Source of the DNA: Acropora yongei
Taxonomy: Eukaryota; Cnidaria; Anthozoa; Scleractinia; Acroporidae
Reading direction: 5' to 3'
NCBI GenBank assembly: GCA_014634225.1
Contig: BLFN01000196.1
Span: forward strand, 6,334,900-6,349,552
DNA length: 14,653 bases
A program made the translations under genes and the position numbers. Positions 8,894-14,653 of the stretch are shown in pieces. Under the pieces are notes generated by a model, which ran no database searches, was not told the DNA's origin, and was given only the letters and a program-made list of their open reading frames with translations. How positions within the stretch are numbered: the stretch's first letter is position 1; the number at the start of each line of letters is the position of its first letter.

Positions 8894-11817
8894 CTAAGTG
8901 GAAATAGCCGTAAAAATAAGAGATAGGTTTCTCATCTTGCACAATTTACACAAACAAACATGTCTTAAATGATCTTCGAACCTGTTAAAAGCGTGCCGAT
9001 TCTTCGCACGATAAAATAAACACTTGCCACCTAAAGCGAAAAAGGTTTGAAAGAGGCCCTTTAAATTTCCATATCCCGGCTAATTTATGAAGAAATCAAA
9101 GAGCGTTTAAAGCGAACCACAACAGGACCATAAAGTGTTTTGCAGAAAGGACGGAAATTTGTATGAAATAGACCAAGGCTCCGAGTGATTGACATATATG
9201 TAGCACGTGATGCAAATAGTGAACCTGACACGAATAATATCAGAGAAAAAAAAAAAGACTTGTCGTCTCCCAGGGGAAATGTTATTCTAATATTTGCGGA
9301 GCAAGCCAGCAGAGGAAGAAAATTAGCAGTCGAAGTGTTGGACGGCAAAAATCATGGTAGCTTGAGAGACAGAAAAAAAATCTGCCGTAGTTTCACTCAT
9401 TTATTTACGTAGTTCTACACACATTTTCATCGCCTGTCAGTCGCTCTTTCTCATCATTGTCGAAAGATTGAAAACATTGTTTACATAAATAAGCCATTCA
9501 TTACCGACGCCGTATAGAACGAATGACACAAAGATAATTATAGCTTCTGGGGGCTTACCGCAAGCTAATCAAGCAAATATGAATGTTATAACGACTAAGA
9601 ATTCGGCACACCAAATAAGATGATAAAGTCCTCTACAGTATCATGGAAAATTACACGAGAAGTAACTCAGGCAATAAAAGTACGTTTTAATTGTTTGACT
9701 TGTACTTTGAGTTCGACTGATTTTAATTAATAGCAACTAAGAGAGAAAAATGGTGAATAATCTTATTTTACATCACGCCCCCAATTATGAGTACTTCTAA
9801 GCAACATTTCGCACATTTATCACAGACATGTTGATAAGTGATTATCAAAGCGTTGGCAGTTCTGAATTCAAAAAGGCTAACAAGCTTCATATTTGTAGAA
9901 TATTTCCAATCGGTATCAGAGTGTCTCCCCACATTAAAGAAAATCTGTAACTCCAATGCTGTCAAGTTTTGTATTTTTAAATAATGACTAGGGCGGGGGA
10001 AGAGTGCCTCTCTTTGGAGTTGCTTGAAGTAGCTGCTGATAGCTTTATCGCGAAACTACTGGTGAGGTTAGCAATTGAAATGAATTTTAGATTTCATATC
10101 AAATAATGATATTACTCGGAGATTCGAGATTGCCGAGATATGGACAAATTTCGTTTATGCTAATTAAATTTTGTACTGTATTGGGAGTTGAAATTGTCTT
10201 TTAATCAAGGACCTTTAAGGTCACACAATACTTGGTTGTGGAAAAAAAGAACTGATAAAGACATTTCCACTGACCGCAAAAGATCCAGACCAAAAAGGAA
10301 AGAATAAAACACTTCGGGGATTGGGTCTGGTTACCATGACAGCGGACTCCAAGACGATTATCATAAACCATAATTTCTTATGCACAATACTGCGTCTCAA
10401 AATTAATAGCTCGTATTCTCCCTCATAGTAGAGGGAAACAATGATGTAAGTCTTGAAAGGCTACCAGTAAGTAAAGTACCACAGCTGGCATTTGAACTGC
10501 TATTTCGTAAAAATTATTTTGGGGTGTTGTTTACCTAATCCAATTACTTTTCATTCCTTTGCCTTTCAAATTTTATTCGATTTGACACGCGGCCGGCACT
10601 TAGCAGGATAAGCCGCTTTTTACGACAGGGATCCCCCCTGAGATAAGGAAAGCAGTTGAAAGTGATGAAATAAAATACGATTGTTTTCGGAAGAAGTCTG
10701 GCGTGAGATTAGGTTTTATTAGTCTAGAAATCAGAGAAGATATTGTTCAAAGAAAACCAATTGAAGGTTTATTCAAAGACCAAAGAACATTTAATTTCTT
10801 AATTTTAAACGAAAGAAAGAACGTAAAATTCCGTCTATTGCACCACGTGATGTGCTTTGACCAATAACATGCTGCGAAACAACAAAGGAGAAAGAGGCTA
10901 TGACGTACGCGAGAGAGGTGACTGGGGACGAATTGCCCACAACGCAACGTAGCACAACAACACTAAAGTAATAAATTTTGTACAGAAACAGTCATGAAAC
11001 AAAAACATGAGAGGAAATAGAACTTTGCTTTAGGAAAAAAAGAAAAAAAACGAGAAACAATTATGTTATGACGAGACAGATTAAATCCTCTTATAAGCAT
11101 TCTTGTGTCAAAAAAAAAGGTAAAGTGTTTCGGTTTTTTTCCTTTTTTCACTTTCAGTGTTAAAATGAAAAACCATATATATAAACATATCTTATATAAA
11201 TATATACAGTGTTAATTCCTTTCGTGTCGTTAAATTTTAAAATTTAGCAGCACCGTCTGAAAACGTTCAAGATGGAAAGAAGTGTTTTCAATTTACATTG
11301 TAAAAATTCTTATTGTAACATGACTGTTCTCTTAATGCAATATCACCTTGAGGCAATATTCTTATCTCTCAACATGTGGTTTAGCTAGTTACTCTGGCCA
11401 AATTCGTGTCAATCTTTATCCAAATTACGAAATGATTTGCAAAGATGGAGAGGAGATAAGACCATTTAAGCGCAGATGCTACAAAATTTGAAACAGAGCA
11501 AAACATAGAGTGGAAAGTTATTGAAAGAAGATATCGTTGCTGGAACGCGTTTTGCCGACACGTAGGGTGAAAAGCAACGAGCAGAAACTGAAGGAGGGAA
11601 GTTATCGTGTAATAACAATGGTAATTTTCCTTCCTATCAAATCTATGAGATACCTTTATGGATTTTGCAAAGTGAAATAAATGAAAATTTTTCCTCGGAA
11701 ACAGATATTAACCTCGTCATTCAGACCAGCCAACGGCGGCTCTTTGTCGAAGGATCCAGCTTTATCGTGGCGGCTATAACAAAGTCGGCGCAAATAATGC
11801 ACACATTATTTACTTAC
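8894..11817 (-). other. Predicted intron of the TIPE gene
   Basis: GT at 11817-11816 and AG at 8895-8894 bound a 2,924-base stretch with no supported coding exon. Open frames such as 9185-9412 (plus) show no family features. An E-box (CACGTG) at 9204, and a patch near 10844-10910 with CACGTG, a minus-strand ATTGG box and TGACGTAC, could serve an internal promoter. Confidence 0.6.
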
Positions 11818-11902
11818 ATTCATCCAGTTCTTCATCTGTGTTATCGCCAAGCCAAACCTCTGACTGCAAGGTGATTTTACGTTCCTCAGAAAGTGTGGTC
11901 AT
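11818..11902 (-). CDS. TNFAIP8: TNFAIP8/TIPE-family protein, 5' coding exon (alternative N-terminus)
   Basis: This is a short first coding exon of 28 codons plus one base. Translation starts at the ATG at 11902-11900, which has A at -3 and an in-frame TAA two codons upstream. The encoded peptide is acidic near its end (NTDEELDE). The donor GAAT|GTAAGT at 11818/11817 is near perfect. The single leftover T joins GG at 8893-8892 to make TGG, then GCA AAA ATG, which is in frame with the TIPE domain exon. The predicted full protein is 225 residues. Human TNFAIP8 also begins with a short, charged, separately encoded N-terminal segment just before its FNSK motif (family knowledge), which supports the model. 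The join was not confirmed by transcripts, and the intron would be 8894-11817. Confidence 0.7.
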
Positions 11903-13090
11903 GATTTACTGAAGTTGTAGAGGGCCCAGTGAAAGATGACAATTTGCCTGCACAAGCTTACAAGCGACTCGTGGTTAAAATGCTCTGCCCGTGATAATCA
12001 TTAAAATTAATATTGTTGATAAGAAATATGAGCCTTTTAATTGTCACGCACATATCCATATATTGACGCTGCTCGTGGGCCAAATTTTAACTCTCTTTGT
12101 GCATATTTTTGCTTTGTTCATATGACTGGTAGGAATCTTCTACAAAAGCAAAAAGGAAAAAAAAAAGAAAAGCTTAAAGGTTGTCACCTATAGGATGACT
12201 TTTTTTCCGTGTTGCAAAATGTGATTGACATGTGAGCTACGTGACAGTATTTATTTCACAATGCACTCATCGCTGTTTATGTATTAAAACATAAATATTT
12301 TGTATTGGAGTTTAATGCTGAAATAGTTAAAGCGATAGTGAAATGCTTCAATACAGCAATATGACTGCAGGTTGCTGAACGACCAATCTGCTGTCGTGGT
12401 ATGTTTACTGCTGAGGCATATATCATATGTTGTGGGTTCGTTAATGCGAGTTCAAACAAGTGCTTCCAGCATACAAAAAGCGTAGGCCATATGACACGTT
12501 CAGATGGTTTCAGGTGCTTTGATCATTGTTGGAATAAAATGATTTTGAAGAAATTCTGGCCTGCTCTTGTTTGGCGCTGCACTTTGATTGAGCTTCAATT
12601 GATGTCTAAGGGACCCCAAAAGAATTACTATTCAGTTGGTGACACAAATTCATTCACCTCCCTTTATTGACAAGCATAAACAAGAGTGAGTTCTTCTTCT
12701 TCATTTTTTTCTCTTTGGTCCAAAATGTTTCAACTTTTCACCGTTAGTCAAATGGGCGGTCATTAGGGAAATGCCCAAAAATCTTATTACTTAACACACA
12801 CGATTCCCAACAACTTAGCATGACTGATTTAACAATAGAGACCGATTTCTGTCTTCAGTTTTCATTTCAAAACATCCAAAAAATTACTTTTGATTTTTTG
12901 CTGCTTTAAATAAGGCATCAAATCGGGTTTTAAAAAAATTTGCCGCCTGCCGTGAACTAACTGAATCAGGACATCAGTTAGCGCCTCCGGTGGGCGAGAT
13001 TGCGAGCTGTTGTTGTTGATGTTTTGTTTTCATCTATCGGTAATATTTAACTTCTAATTTGTATACTTTTTTTGATAACGTGGTTTAAAG
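11903..13090. other. Upstream flank of the TIPE gene
   Basis: No supported gene. The promoter of the long TIPE transcript should lie in the first few hundred bases, but no core element stands out. The open frame at 12401-12670 on the plus strand has no recognisable motif. A hairpin lies at 12957-12981. Confidence 0.4.
12957..12981. repeat. Inverted repeat CTAACTGA/TCAGTTAG
   Basis: Perfect 8-bp stem with a 9-base loop in an otherwise unannotated stretch. Confidence 0.6.
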
Positions 13091-13216
13091 GTGGCAACTG
13101 CAGCTTGTCAAGCTATTGACTTACAAGACCCAAAAGATATGTTTAAGCATGCAACAGCCTTCAGTAAAGTGTTGAAGTTAAGAGGTGACACCGTTCTGCG
13201 AAAACAGTGCTCGTGG
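13091..13216 (+). other. Possible plus-strand exon (42 codons, phase 0 to 0)
   Basis: Exactly 126 open bases lie between a possible acceptor (GGTTTAAAG) and the donor TGG|GTAGGA. The frame reads ACQAIDLQDPKDMFKHATAF then SKVLKLRGDTVL, with codon use and composition that look protein-coding. No family is recognised. It may be one exon of a gene running off the right edge, or a relic. No partner exon was identified. Confidence 0.27.
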
Positions 13217-14608
13217 GTAGGATAATCCCGGAAGTAACACTTAACCCAATCAGAAGGAGCATTTCAAACTTCGGAAGTGCTGACATTAAGCGGAAAATTA
13301 GTGAGAATAATGACATGTAAAAGGAATATCATTCATGGACACTGGTAAGCATGACCGGACTTGTATTTTGGAAGTGTTTTAAGCCCATACTGGACCAAAC
13401 ATATCTTGATGGCCTTTGAACGCTCGAGGAAGTGAAATTCTGAGAATGACAAGGAGTCTATTCAAATTGTTCCGTAGCAAGATTTCTCTTACCTAGGCGA
13501 TCAGATCCCAAATTAAAAAGGCAGCCTTATTTTAGCGTTACCTTGTCATTTCCCGGTGTTGCTAGCGTGGATCAGGAAGGAGTCACTGAGGTAAAGAAAT
13601 GTCGCTCAACCAAAGCAGACGGCATTCTTTTTTTTTTTTTTTTTCAAATTCACCGGACAGCAAGTTAATTAATTAGCATTTCGAGTTGGCCACGTGAATC
13701 GGCCACGGTTGCAATTGATCTGAATAATCCTCATGACAGACTACGCTTTCTCAGGGGCAACATTCGAACGCCAGCTTTTTGCACCTGTTACGGCGGCTGG
13801 CTAATTTACATTTATAAAGATAGTACCCAAAATTGATGTCGTTTTCTACTCCCTCTTCCCACTTGCCCAAGCGAAAGATAAGACTAAACTACATTCGCTC
13901 TATTTAAATTAGTATTGCGTCTCCAAATTCTTCTGCGAACGTTAGTGGACTCTATTTTGCGGGCGCAAAGGACCCTAACGCAGTACTACCACACCGACCA
14001 GGTATATGGTCTCAATAAATCAGTGCAAGTGAACATGGCAGAGTATTCAGTCGAAAGCCGAAAAATAGCCTTGCTTAACTTAATTAAACTTATTTCTCAT
14101 TTCTCATTCCTCGTGCTAGTGTCTATCCTTATTTTTCATCAAATCATGATGAAATGATGCCCTTATAACTTGGCGATGGTCGACGACAAATTCTTTACCT
14201 TCTTCAAAGCACCTCCCCTTCCTGGCCGTCACTTTGAATTAATTTTTGTCTAAGTGCGATACAGTTGAGAAGGAAATTGCTGACCTTGAGATAACGAAGC
14301 TGAGAACAGTGTCGGAATCTAAAACATTTCCCTACAGGGGCGAAGGGGCCAATGCTCGAAACGTCATCTTTGTAATCTTTTCATGGTGTTAATTTGACTC
14401 ATATCAACGTCTTTGATACCAAATCTTCGTCTTTCAGTTCACACCGACGCTGTACAACGGTTTCTTTCACTCTTGAGTGGCCGTGGGGTGAATTTGGTCG
14501 GAAATCATCATGATGCGGCGTGATTTTGTAATCAGACGACCGCGTAGCTCTACTCAAAGTTGACATTTCCGAGACGAAGTTCAGTCATCCCCAGTTTACT
14601 CATAGTCT
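13217..14608. other. Non-coding right flank
   Basis: No supported gene. It contains a T17 run at 13628-13644. Open frames near 13911-14157 lack recognisable motifs. Confidence 0.4.
13628..13644. repeat. Poly-T run
   Basis: Seventeen consecutive T. It could be the poly-A tail of a minus-strand retro-insertion, but no such element is seen beside it. Confidence 0.9.
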
Positions 14609-14652
14609 TTTCGAGTTTACAAACTCGAAATTTCGAGTTCACAAACGCGAAA
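14609..14652. repeat. Tandem 22-bp palindromes
   Basis: Two adjacent 22-base units (14609-14630, 14631-14652) match at 20 of 22 positions. The first is a palindrome with 10-base arms, TTTCGAGTTT and AAACTCGAAA, around AC. The array reaches the window edge and may continue. Confidence 0.85.
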
Positions 14653-14653
14653 T

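Noticed and set aside
8973..8983. TTCGAACC resembling a tRNA B box on the minus strand
   Set aside because: The B box is incomplete and no cloverleaf or A box is present.
9185..9412. Plus-strand open frame inside the TIPE intron
   Set aside because: It contains a poly-A run read as lysines, has no family features and probably arose by chance.
12401..12670. Plus-strand 89-residue open frame
   Set aside because: No recognisable domain, no evident promoter or splice context, and its composition is consistent with chance.
13911..14018. Plus-strand frame reading NVSGLYFAGAKDPNAV with a possible GTATAT donor
   Set aside because: It looks somewhat protein-like, but there is no acceptor with a good tract, no family match and a stop soon after.
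1..14653. CRISPR arrays, bacterial operons, ribosome binding sites, rRNA or tRNA genes
   Set aside because: None seen. Gene structure is eukaryotic, and no regularly spaced repeats or RNA gene signatures are present.

Overview
This is a eukaryotic, AT-rich, intron-containing window. It most likely comes from a cnidarian, and a stony coral or sea anemone fits best. The evidence is two metazoan genes with GT-AG introns, long non-coding stretches, a short inverted-repeat transposon, fold-back repeats of a kind I associate from memory with cnidarian genomes, and microsatellites. There is no sign of bacterial organisation. The species cannot be fixed from this sequence alone.

Left part (about 1-3340): the first three coding exons of a KIAA0825 (C5orf36) homolog on the minus strand. 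The start codon is at 3339, and coding sequence lies at 3339-3194, 2975-2792 and 1402-538. All three junctions have consensus splice sites and agree in phase, giving 398 residues before the gene runs into an intron and off the left edge. Intron 2 (1403-2791) holds a composite of dispersed repeats, including a palindromic fold-back at 2573-2700. Intron 3 holds a repeat-like tail with a 9-bp hairpin, ending in an (AAT)n tract.

Centre (about 3340-8300): the upstream flank of KIAA0825, then a 214-bp MITE with 45-bp terminal repeats and TA target duplications (3808-4021). About 4 kb of AT-rich sequence follows. It contains weak coding-like fragments, chiefly minus-strand pieces at 7218-7185, 6235-6148 and 6093-5814 that look like an eroded or partial gene I cannot identify, and a plus-strand exon-like segment at 5282-5371.

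Right part (about 7960-14653): a TNFAIP8/TIPE-family gene on the minus strand. The family domain lies in one exon (8893-8301). A separate short coding exon at 11902-11818 joins it in frame across a 2.9-kb intron, giving a predicted 225-residue protein. A shorter 194-residue form could start at 8885. Upstream of this gene the sequence is non-coding except for a possible plus-strand exon at 13091-13216. The window ends in tandem 22-bp palindromes.

The two firm genes do not obviously act together: one is a regulator of lipid signalling and cell death, the other a poorly understood conserved protein. Their human counterparts both lie on chromosome 5q as I recall it, so the linkage may be an old synteny. 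I did not find a convincing new multi-gene system. The most useful results are the two gene models, the alternative N-terminus of the TIPE protein, and the unassigned coding-like fragments between the genes.
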